From: an uncultured Devosia sp.
GTDB taxonomy: Bacteria; Pseudomonadota; Alphaproteobacteria; Rhizobiales; Devosiaceae
DNA length: 7,708 bases
Assembly: GCA_946480655.1 (NCBI GenBank)
Contig: CAMLKN010000104.1
Span: 1-7,708 of the forward strand
Direction of reading: 5' to 3'
In this document: positions 1 through 4,819 of the stretch, one piece after another
How the letters are laid out: each line of letters opens with the position of its first letter
Numbering within the stretch: position 1 is the first letter of the stretch
Made by a program: the position numbers and the translations under genes
Notes under the pieces: model-generated
What the model saw: only the letters and a program-made list of their open reading frames with translations
Told to the model about the DNA's origin: nothing
Database searches by the model: none

Positions 1-173
1 TAGAGCTTGCCGATGTTGCGGAACGCAACCGGGTCGATGCCCAGGTTGTCGAGGTGCTTGGCCTTGGGCGCCCGTCCCGCTTCAACCGCCGCCGACACAG
101 CAGCAGCGCTGCCGAAGACGGTGGCAAAAGTGTCGAGGGTCGCAAAGAACTTGTTCTTGCGCGGGGTGCTCAT
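1..173 (-). CDS. small alphaproteobacterial protein of unknown function (3' end at or just beyond the window edge)
   Basis: ATG at 173-171 is read leftward to the edge, giving 57 visible residues beginning MSTPRKNKFFATLDTF. The next codon starts TA, so it is either a stop (TAA/TAG) or Tyr; the protein is therefore about 57 aa or runs on. A good Shine-Dalgarno (AGGAAGGA, 181-188) lies 7 bases before the ATG. The N-terminus is basic, followed by an Ala-rich helical stretch, and the visible end carries LGIDPVAFRNIGKL. That ending resembles small DUF1127-like or 'LGIDPxxF' proteins common in Hyphomicrobiales; this resemblance is from memory. No enzymatic motif, signal peptide or convincing membrane span is visible. 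It lies 173 bases downstream of the fused kinase gene on the same strand, with two inverted repeats between, so it probably has its own promoter. Function unknown. Confidence 0.7.
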   Translation of the reverse strand, partial: MSTPRKNKFFATLDTFATVFGSAAAVSAAVEAGRAPKAKHLDNLGIDPVAFRNIGKL

Positions 174-180
174 TTTCCAA

Positions 181-188
181 TCCTTCCT
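181..188 (-). promoter_or_regulatory. ribosome binding site of the left-edge small gene
   Basis: Read on the minus strand this is AGGAAGGA, 7 bases before the ATG at 173. It supports that start codon and the reality of the short gene. Confidence 0.7.
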
Positions 189-190
189 GT

Positions 191-212
191 CGAACCCGGA
201 TCATCCGGTTCG
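191..212 (-). promoter_or_regulatory. near-perfect palindrome just upstream of the small gene's ribosome binding site
   Basis: CGAACC (191-196) pairs with GGTTCG (207-212), and GGAT (198-201) pairs with ATCC (203-206). C197 is unpaired and C202 is at the centre. It lies only two bases beyond the Shine-Dalgarno. It could be an operator for a dimeric repressor. As RNA, the single-base loop would have to open by a few pairs, but a hairpin next to the ribosome site is also possible. The binding factor is not identifiable. Confidence 0.4.
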
Positions 213-241
213 TTTGCATGACCGTAAGATGGGCCTGACCC

Positions 242-268
242 GACCAATCCGGTAGGGGTTGATTGGTC
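242..268 (-). promoter_or_regulatory. 8-bp perfect inverted repeat, operator or hairpin
   Basis: GACCAATC (242-249) and GATTGGTC (261-268) are perfect inverted copies separated by 11 bases. The element lies between the kinase gene end (347) and the small gene start (173). It has no T-run after it on the minus strand, so it is a poor intrinsic terminator. A regulatory dyad upstream of the small gene is the simpler reading. Confidence 0.4.
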
Positions 269-346
269 ACTCCAGCCATGCATTGGGGGAAGACCTTCTC
301 CTGGGCTGATTGGGCCATGCCGAATGGTCATGGCTGGCGCCCCGTT

Positions 347-2821
347 TCATGGTTTTGGCGAGACGATTTCCTGCCAGGTCTCGAGGAAGCGCTGGCGCCG
401 CAGCGTATCGAGGGCCACCAGAAGGCCAGGTCCCAGTGGGATCGGCTGGATCACGCCCCGTCCGCGGGCCGCAATGGCCTCGCTGGTCCACGCGCCCGAA
501 CCCTGGGGAACCACCGATCCCAGAGCGGTCGGGCCCGAGGCCACTGCCTGCCCCGTGGGAGACAGCGCAAAGTCCACAAAAGCCTTGGCGAGCTCTGCAT
601 TGGGCGCATCCCTCGGGATCAGCATGGACCGCGTCAGCACCAGCACATAGTCGTCGGGCACCACGATTTCGATCGGCGCGCCTTCCGCTTGCCGGGCAAA
701 GGCATAGGAGCCCAGCACATTGTAACCCAGCGCCAGGCTGCCCTCGGCGACGCCATTGAGAATGGCCGGGCTCGACCCCGAGAACCGCGCATTGACCCGT
801 CCGAAGGCATTGGCAAGCCGCCAGAAGGTCGAGGAAATTGTCTGGTCCTGCGCTGCAAGCAGATACCCCACGCCCGAAAGGCTGATGTCATAGGTCGCGA
901 TCTTGCCGCGGAATCGCTCGGTCTGGGTCTCGAGCAGTTCGGCCAGAGTCAGGTGCGTGCGCGGCACCTCTTCGTCGCTGATGAGGTCGCGATTGTAGAT
1001 GATGACGGCCGGCTCGAAGGTGAAGCCGAAGACCTCGCTGCGCCAGTGCGCCCAGTCGGGCAGGGCGGAGAGATAGGGGCTGTCATAGGCCAGCGCATAT
1101 CCGTCATTGGCGAGCTTCAATTGCAGGTCCGACGCCGAACTGATCAGCAGGTCCGGTTGCGTCTGCAGGGTTCCGGCGAGGAAGTTCTCGAACAGGGGCA
1201 GGGAGTCGGTCTCTTCATAGACCACCGTGACATCGCCGCGCTGGGCCTGGAAGGCCTCGATGAAATGGGCAAAGAGCGGCGTGTCGGTCACGCCAAGGAT
1301 ATTGAGCACGGTCTCTGATGTGCCATTGCGCGCCGGATAAACCGTCGTCGCTGCCTCGGCCGGCGTCGGGGGCAAAGCCAGCAGCGCCACCGATGCCAGC
1401 CCCGCCACCATGGCGATCGCGGCGCCGTGCCTGGTGCCTGACAGGCGGCGGTGCAGGGGGAGCCGGATCGAGACGGTGAGGCCGCCACCGGGCCGGTCGA
1501 GCAGGGCGAGGTCGCCCCCATGCGTCTTTGTCACGCGCGCGACGATGGACAGGCCAAGACCCGACCCGACCTTGCCGCTGCTGGCTTTGCCGCGCTTGAA
1601 CCGCTCCAGCACATTGGGCTTTTCCGCCGCCTCGATACCCGGTCCCCGGTCGCTGACCTCCACCACGAGGCTCCCATTGTCGATGCGACCGGCGATATCC
1701 ACCGGACCGTCCGAATAGACCAGGGCATTGTCCACCACATTGCGCATCATCTCGCGCAGGGCCACGCGGTCGCCGCGCAGCGGCGCATCTGCTGCTCCCG
1801 CTTCGATCGCAATGTCCAATCGCCGCGCCTGGTCCGGGTCCAGTCGCTGGCGCACGTCCTCGACCACCGCCGCCAGCGTCGTCGTCTCGATTTCGGCATT
1901 CTCCATGCGGTGCGAAATCGTGGCTTCCATCAGCAACTGGCTGACCAACTGGCTGGCCTGCACGGCGCCGGTGTGGATGCGCCCCACGCGCTTGCGCAGA
2001 GCCTCGGGGTCCTGCTCGTCCATCGCCACTTCCGCCTGTGCCCGGAGCGAAGCCAGCGGCGTGCGCACCTCATGGGCTGCCTCCGCCACCAGCCCGCTCA
2101 CCCGCTCCATGGCATTGCGCAGCCGCGCCATGAACCCGTTGAGCGCCGAGACCAGGTGGTCCACTTCCTCGGGCACCGGCACGGTGATTGGGGATAAGTC
2201 ATCCGGCGCGCGCGCCCGCAATTCCTGTTCCAGCTGGGTGAGCGGCGCAAACATGCGCGAAATGCCGAACCAGACCAGCCCCACCGCCAGCAGTGTCAGT
2301 GCCAGCACTGGGAGAACCGCGTTGGAGAGGATCTCCGTGGAAAGTGCCTCGCGTTGGTTCTGCGTCTCGGCCACATGGATCGTCACCCAGCCCGTGTCGC
2401 TGGCCGTCGAAATTAGCCGCCCGACGCTGGCGACGCGCACGCGTTCGCCGCGATAGGTGATATCGGCAAAATGCGGCTCGGCCGATTCTGTCTCGCCCAC
2501 CTGTGCAGCCAGGTCCTCATAGCCTGTCACCGTGCGCGCATCGGGATCTTCTACCGCATAGAACACCCGATCCTGGCCGGAGAACATGGCAAAGGCCGCG
2601 AAGGGGATTTCCACCACAACGGCCTCGTCCTCCACCTGCACGGCCCCGGCAATGGTCAGCGCCGAGGCCGCCAGCAGTCGGTCGAAGGCCCGGTCGGAGG
2701 ACCGTTCGGCATAGTCGCGGATAAAGACGATGAGGATCACGGCCGCCGCCAACAGCAGCGCCACGGCCAGCGCGAAGATGCGCCGCCGGATGGAAAAGGG
2801 TTTTGCCCGTGCCTCGGTCAC
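347..2821 (-). CDS. sensor histidine kinase fused to a C-terminal periplasmic solute-binding protein domain (TctE-like kinase + SBP)
   Basis: 824 aa, start GTG (2821-2819). The codons just upstream are TCG, GCT and then the TAG stop of the response regulator in the same frame, so no earlier start exists; no clear Shine-Dalgarno precedes it. Order of parts: TM1 about 14-34; periplasmic 2CSK_N-like sensor about 36-160; TM2 about 167-187; HAMP about 188-240; dimerisation/phosphoacceptor helix with His250 in AEAAHEVRTPL; ATPase with N-box Asn361/Asn365 (NVVDNALVYS), G1 box DRGPGI (391-396), F-box LERFKRG and G2 box GSGLGLSI (419-426). The kinase is complete by about residue 456. It continues with a basic stretch (HRRLSGTRH), a hydrophobic segment (468-484) and PPTPAEA-ATT, which looks like a signal peptide with a possible cleavage after Ala490. 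Residues 505-800 form a type 2 periplasmic binding fold of the Fe3+/spermidine-like class (PAVIIYNRDL 604-613; FRGKIATYDISLSGVGYLLAAQ-like region 637-658; LAKAFVDFALSPTGQAV 744-760). The adjacent Tyr pair typical of ferric-binding FbpA is not seen, so the ligand is unknown. Separate kinases of this type act with the regulator TctD and with periplasmic binding proteins; here sensor and binding protein share one chain. The reading frame is unbroken through the junction. Confidence 0.9.
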   Translation of the reverse strand: MTEARAKPFSIRRRIFALAVALLLAAAVILIVFIRDYAERSSDRAFDRLLAASALTIAGAVQVEDEAVVVEIPFAAFAMFSGQDRVFYAVEDPDARTVTGYEDLAAQVGETESAEPHFADITYRGERVRVASVGRLISTASDTGWVTIHVAETQNQREALSTEILSNAVLPVLALTLLAVGLVWFGISRMFAPLTQLEQELRARAPDDLSPITVPVPEEVDHLVSALNGFMARLRNAMERVSGLVAEAAHEVRTPLASLRAQAEVAMDEQDPEALRKRVGRIHTGAVQASQLVSQLLMEATISHRMENAEIETTTLAAVVEDVRQRLDPDQARRLDIAIEAGAADAPLRGDRVALREMMRNVVDNALVYSDGPVDIAGRIDNGSLVVEVSDRGPGIEAAEKPNVLERFKRGKASSGKVGSGLGLSIVARVTKTHGGDLALLDRPGGGLTVSIRLPLHRRLSGTRHGAAIAMVAGLASVALLALPPTPAEAATTVYPARNGTSETVLNILGVTDTPLFAHFIEAFQAQRGDVTVVYEETDSLPLFENFLAGTLQTQPDLLISSASDLQLKLANDGYALAYDSPYLSALPDWAHWRSEVFGFTFEPAVIIYNRDLISDEEVPRTHLTLAELLETQTERFRGKIATYDISLSGVGYLLAAQDQTISSTFWRLANAFGRVNARFSGSSPAILNGVAEGSLALGYNVLGSYAFARQAEGAPIEIVVPDDYVLVLTRSMLIPRDAPNAELAKAFVDFALSPTGQAVASGPTALGSVVPQGSGAWTSEAIAARGRGVIQPIPLGPGLLVALDTLRRQRFLETWQEIVSPKP
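1352..1420 (-). other. internal transmembrane / signal-peptide-like junction within the fused kinase
   Basis: This encodes residues 468-490 of the fused protein: about 17 uncharged hydrophobic residues after a basic run (Arg/His at 458-465), then Pro-rich PPTPAEA. The basic flank on the cytoplasmic side and the Ala-Glu-Ala end would send the following domain to the periplasm. It may stay as a third membrane anchor or be cut by signal peptidase I, freeing a soluble binding protein. The sequence cannot decide between these. Confidence 0.65.
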
Positions 2822-2827
2822 CGAAGC

Positions 2828-3496
2828 CTACTCACTGACCCGCACCACATAGCCGACGCCGCGCACCGTTCCGATCTCGACATTGGCATGTTCGAGTTTC
2901 TTCCTCAGGCGCGAAATGTGCAGCTCGAGGGCGTTGATCGAGACGCTTTCGTCGAAATTGAACAGCTGGTTCATCAGCCTTTCCTTGGCCACGACCTTGC
3001 CGGCATGGGCGACGAGGATTTCGAGAAGCCGGAACTCGCGCCGCCCCAGTTCCAGCGTCTTGCCATCGACAGAGGCATTGAGACCTGCCAGGTCGAGCTC
3101 CAGATTGCCCACGCCCACCGTGCTCGATGCCTGTCCGCCTGTGCGTCGCAACAGCGCCCGCAACCGCGCTTCAAGTTCCCTCAGATCAAACGGCTTGACC
3201 AGGTAATCGTCCGCGCCCAGATCCAGCAGGCTCACCTTGTCGTCGATTTCCGAGCGCGCGGTAATGACCAGGATCGGCGCATTGAACTTGCGCTTGCGCA
3301 ATTCGGCGATCAGGCTGATGCCGTCGCGATGCGGCAGCATCAGGTCGAGCGCCACGGCGTCGAACTGGTCCCCCTCGGCTGTCGGCACCACGTCGTCGCC
3401 ATCCTTGACCCATTCGACCGAATGCCCGGCCGAGCGCAGGCGTTTCTCGATCGCCTCGCCCAGGTCTTCATTGTCCTCCACCAGCAAGATGCGCAT
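2828..3496 (-). CDS. OmpR/PhoB-family response regulator, TctD-like
   Basis: 222 aa, ATG at 3496 preceded by GAGGAGG (3501-3507). The receiver domain (1-115) has the acidic pocket in LLVEDNED (residues 4-11), the phosphoacceptor Asp51 in ALDLMLP, Thr79 in VITA and Lys101 in KPFD. A linker around 118-128 leads to a winged-helix DNA-binding domain (about 129-220) with GRREFRLLEIL, SINALELHISRLRKKL (recognition helix region) and the terminal VRGVGYVVRV hairpin. All catalytic residues are present, so it should be an ordinary phosphorylation-activated transcription factor. It is followed after six bases by the fused kinase gene, its obvious partner. Sequence style fits the TctD/QseB branch, but targets cannot be read from the window. 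A tandem repeat in its leader (3531-3553) may be its own binding site. Confidence 0.93.
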   Translation of the reverse strand: MRILLVEDNEDLGEAIEKRLRSAGHSVEWVKDGDDVVPTAEGDQFDAVALDLMLPHRDGISLIAELRKRKFNAPILVITARSEIDDKVSLLDLGADDYLVKPFDLRELEARLRALLRRTGGQASSTVGVGNLELDLAGLNASVDGKTLELGRREFRLLEILVAHAGKVVAKERLMNQLFNFDESVSINALELHISRLRKKLEHANVEIGTVRGVGYVVRVSE

Positions 3497-3500
3497 GCGT

Positions 3501-3507
3501 CCTCCTC
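3501..3507 (-). promoter_or_regulatory. ribosome binding site of the response regulator
   Basis: GAGGAGG on the minus strand, 4 bases before the ATG at 3496. It fixes the start of the regulator. Confidence 0.75.
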
Positions 3508-3530
3508 GGGGCGAACACTAGTCCATTGCG

Positions 3531-3553
3531 GGCAAAAGGGGGACCGGCAAAAG
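3531..3553 (-). promoter_or_regulatory. tandem direct repeat upstream of the response regulator
   Basis: GGCAAAAG occurs at 3531-3538 and again at 3546-3553, 15 bases start to start, in the gap between the 63-aa gene and the regulator. OmpR/PhoB-family regulators usually bind tandem direct repeats, although a period near 10-11 bp is more typical. Candidate autoregulatory site; inference only. Confidence 0.35.
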
Positions 3554-3594
3554 CGGCTCTTGCATAGGCTATTCGATGGAGGGGATCGACTGCC

Positions 3595-3786
3595 CTAAAG
3601 CCGCTGCGTGGCCGCCCGCAGCGCCACGGTCAGGGTCTGGGCCGCGCCCGCGATCATCCGATAAAGCCCGAGGACTGAATAGTCCGGTGGATCGCGATAG
3701 TCCGCCAGCATGGCTGCGGCGATGCTCTTGCCCTCGCGCACGATCCGGCGCTCGACGAGGTCCTGTCCGGCATTGGGTACACGCAT
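3595..3786 (-). CDS. small conserved-looking protein of unknown function upstream of the two-component genes
   Basis: 63 aa, ATG at 3786 with a strong Shine-Dalgarno GAGGAGG (3792-3798) five bases away; stop TAG at 3597-3595. The sequence has a basic N-terminal half (LVERRIVREGKS), then LADYRDPPDYSVLGLY, and a C-terminal amphipathic or weakly hydrophobic helix (MIAGAAQTLTVALRAATQRL). There is no Cys pair, signal peptide or recognised domain. It precedes the response regulator by 98 bases on the same strand, so it may be co-transcribed, though the repeat in that gap may mark a separate promoter. I do not recognise the family. The ribosome site, position and codon use make a real gene more likely than chance. 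Confidence 0.6.
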   Translation of the reverse strand: MRVPNAGQDLVERRIVREGKSIAAAMLADYRDPPDYSVLGLYRMIAGAAQTLTVALRAATQRL

Positions 3787-3791
3787 GGCCG

Positions 3792-3798
3792 CCTCCTC
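3792..3798 (-). promoter_or_regulatory. ribosome binding site of the 63-aa gene
   Basis: GAGGAGG on the minus strand, five bases before the ATG at 3786. This is the main argument that the short frame is translated. Confidence 0.65.
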
Positions 3799-3802
3799 AT
3801 GG

Positions 3803-3818
3803 TTGACGAAACCTTAAC
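3803..3818 (+). promoter_or_regulatory. CtrA-like site (TTGA-N7-TTAAC)
   Basis: The alphaproteobacterial cell-cycle regulator CtrA binds TTAA-N7-TTAA(C). Here TTGA (3803-3806) and TTAA (3814-3817, then C) are exactly seven bases apart, with one mismatch in the first half. It lies 17 bases upstream of the 63-aa gene's start, near its ribosome site, and about 150 bases upstream of the PilZ gene. Short motif; chance occurrence is possible. Confidence 0.3.
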
Positions 3819-3819
3819 G

Positions 3820-3829
3820 GAGGCGCCTC
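3820..3829. promoter_or_regulatory. 10-bp perfect palindrome GAGGCGCCTC in the divergent promoter region
   Basis: A perfect palindrome directly after the CtrA-like site, between the divergent 63-aa and PilZ genes. A second short dyad, ATGGT-T-ACCAT, lies at 3855-3865. Either could bind a dimeric regulator; in GC-rich DNA a 10-bp palindrome is weak evidence. Apart from these sites the 178-base gap (3787-3964) shows no gene and no clear consensus promoter. Confidence 0.25.
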
Positions 3830-3964
3830 GGTCTGTCTTTCAGATGGTGAAGAAATGGTTACCATCCACAGCCCGAAGCGATGCTTTGATTTGCGCGTTT
3901 CCCCTTAACACAGCGGCAATCGTGCGATGGCTAGGCTTTTCGCACCTGCCACGAAAGCCCGTCC

Positions 3965-4282
3965 ATGCCCTTCGGTACTTCCCCTGATAATGCCAAGTCG
4001 CCGCTGCTGCTCGAACGTCGCATCGCACCCCGGCGGAACACCTTCATCCAGGCCACCATCACCATGGGCTTCAGCACAGTGCCCTGTGTCGTGCGCAACG
4101 TCTCCGACAGCGGCGCCAAGCTTGAAGTGGGCCGCGTCAACACCATTCCAGACCGCTTCGACCTGGTCGTGCCCGGTCACAGGCCGCAACCTTGCCGCGT
4201 GGTCTGGCGTGCCCTGAAAGAAATCGGCGTGCAGTATCAGGGCGTGGCCGATGGTGCGGCCGCATTTGTCAACGGGCGCTGA
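3965..4282 (+). CDS. single-domain PilZ protein, probable cyclic-di-GMP receptor
   Basis: 105 aa and essentially one PilZ domain. The c-di-GMP-binding signature is intact: RxxxR as R19-I-A-P-R23 in ERRIAPRR, followed by the beta-strand region (FIQATITM), then NxSxxG as N45-V-S-D-S-G50 in RNVSDSGAKLEV. The rest (FDLVVPG, PCRVVWRALKEIGVQYQ) matches the usual strands of the fold. There is no second domain, signal peptide or membrane segment, so it should be a soluble cytoplasmic adaptor that changes partner binding when c-di-GMP is present. The ATG at 3965 is the first in frame, but its upstream region (ACGAAAG) is only a weak ribosome site. It stands alone, divergent from the 63-aa gene and convergent with the next gene. 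Its target (motility, polysaccharide or other) is unknown. Confidence 0.85.
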   Translation: MPFGTSPDNAKSPLLLERRIAPRRNTFIQATITMGFSTVPCVVRNVSDSGAKLEVGRVNTIPDRFDLVVPGHRPQPCRVVWRALKEIGVQYQGVADGAAAFVNGR

Positions 4283-4290
4283 GCCAGTTC

Positions 4291-4310
4291 ATTTCGGCAC
4301 CACCTGAAAT
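4291..4310. terminator. weak hairpin between convergent genes
   Basis: ATTTCGG (4291-4297) pairs with CCTGAAAT minus its last bulge-free pairs (4304-4310), giving a 7-bp stem with one G-U pair and a 6-base loop. It fills the 28-base gap between the PilZ stop and the stop of the 141-aa gene. No T-run follows in either direction and the stem is AT-rich, so terminator function is doubtful. Confidence 0.25.
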
Positions 4311-4736
4311 TCACCCGGAGCGGAACCGTGCCCGGTTGTTGCGCGCTCCATGTTCAAGCTCCGCCATACCGAGCAGTTCGAGCACCGGGGTGACATAATT
4401 CGCAAACCGGCCACGGTATCCCTTTCGGAGCCCGTAGTAGCCGCCCACCGGATTGGTGTCCGACCGGGCCCAGGCCTCGACGGTTCCGTCTGTCACAGGC
4501 TTGCCTTCGTCGGCATTGCCAAGGGGAACCCAGTCGCCCCGCTCCTTGAGCATTCGAGCCAGGTCGTCGATTGCCTGCAGACGGTACGAGAGGCGCGTCG
4601 TGCCGACCTCGACGACGAGCGCGGGGGGATCGGCCTCCGGTTCCCGCCAGGCGCGGTATTCAGATGACAGGGACGGCGTCTTGAGCAACCAGGGGTCGTC
4701 CTTGGTGCCGCTGCCATAGGTGACGATATGGGTCAT
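4311..4736 (-). CDS. uncharacterised 141-aa protein, DUF6855-like
   Basis: The frame is open to an ATG at 4772, but the start chosen is the ATG at 4736 because AAGGAG (4744-4749) lies seven bases before it; the longer form would overlap the divergent promoter. 141 aa, soluble. It starts MTHIVTYGSGTKDDPWLLKTP and has a central ALVVEVGTTRLSYRLQAID strand-helix region, LKERGDWVPLGNADE (about 64-77), GTVEAWARSDTNPVGGYYG (84-102) and a basic Gly/Arg-rich KGYRGRFANY segment, ending in EHGARNNRARF. These look like the conserved blocks of a proteobacterial family of unknown function; the name DUF6855 is from memory and unchecked. No catalytic motif is recognised. It is divergent from an HTH/WYL-like regulator 83 bases away, which probably controls it. 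Biological role unknown. Confidence 0.8.
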   Translation of the reverse strand: MTHIVTYGSGTKDDPWLLKTPSLSSEYRAWREPEADPPALVVEVGTTRLSYRLQAIDDLARMLKERGDWVPLGNADEGKPVTDGTVEAWARSDTNPVGGYYGLRKGYRGRFANYVTPVLELLGMAELEHGARNNRARFRSG

Positions 4737-4743
4737 TCCGCCT

Positions 4744-4749
4744 CTCCTT
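4744..4749 (-). promoter_or_regulatory. ribosome binding site deciding the start of the 141-aa gene
   Basis: AAGGAG on the minus strand, seven bases before the ATG at 4736. It lies inside the longer open frame, which argues against the ATG at 4772 as the true start. Confidence 0.65.
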
Positions 4750-4757
4750 GTGTGAGA

Positions 4758-4786
4758 TTGCCTTTCGATCACACCTAAGCAATAAG
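4758..4786 (+). promoter_or_regulatory. possible promoter of the HTH regulator
   Basis: TTGCCT (4758-4763) and AATAAG (4781-4786) are 17 bases apart, each matching four of six positions of the vegetative -35 and -10 boxes. Transcription would start near 4793, leaving a short leader that contains the dyad at 4800-4817. Moderate matches only. Confidence 0.3.
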
Positions 4787-4799
4787 CACCCTAATGCGA

Positions 4800-4817
4800 C
4801 ATCTACTGTCATAGATG
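4800..4817. promoter_or_regulatory. perfect dyad CATCTA-N6-TAGATG, candidate operator of the regulator
   Basis: CATCTA (4800-4805) and TAGATG (4812-4817) are perfect inverted copies six bases apart, ending two bases before the regulator's ATG at 4820. A dimeric HTH protein bound here could block its own transcription and influence the divergent gene. Confidence 0.5.
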
Positions 4818-4819
4818 AA

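Noticed and set aside
312..335. GCCATG...CATGGC hairpin as a terminator of the kinase gene
   Set aside because: Only six base pairs with a nine-base loop and no T-run after it on the minus strand.
263..1318. 351-aa plus-strand open frame
   Set aside because: It is antisense to the binding-protein half of the fused kinase, whose domain content is clear. The translation is His/Arg/Gly-rich with no family motif, typical of GC-rich shadow frames.
347..1410. The binding-protein half as a separate gene starting at the Met codon near 1410
   Set aside because: No ribosome site precedes that ATG and the frame is continuous with the kinase. An internal start cannot be fully excluded, but fusion is the direct reading.
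2471..3598. 375-aa plus-strand open frame
   Set aside because: Antisense to the response regulator and the start of the kinase; no recognisable domain and low-complexity Gln/His/Arg composition.
3928..3943. sigma-54-like TGGC...TTCGC upstream of the PilZ gene
   Set aside because: The spacing between GG and GC is 11 instead of the invariant 10, and the -12 element lacks TTGC.
3799..3987. 62-aa plus-strand frame before and overlapping the PilZ start
   Set aside because: No ribosome site and no family character, and it overlaps the PilZ gene in another frame.
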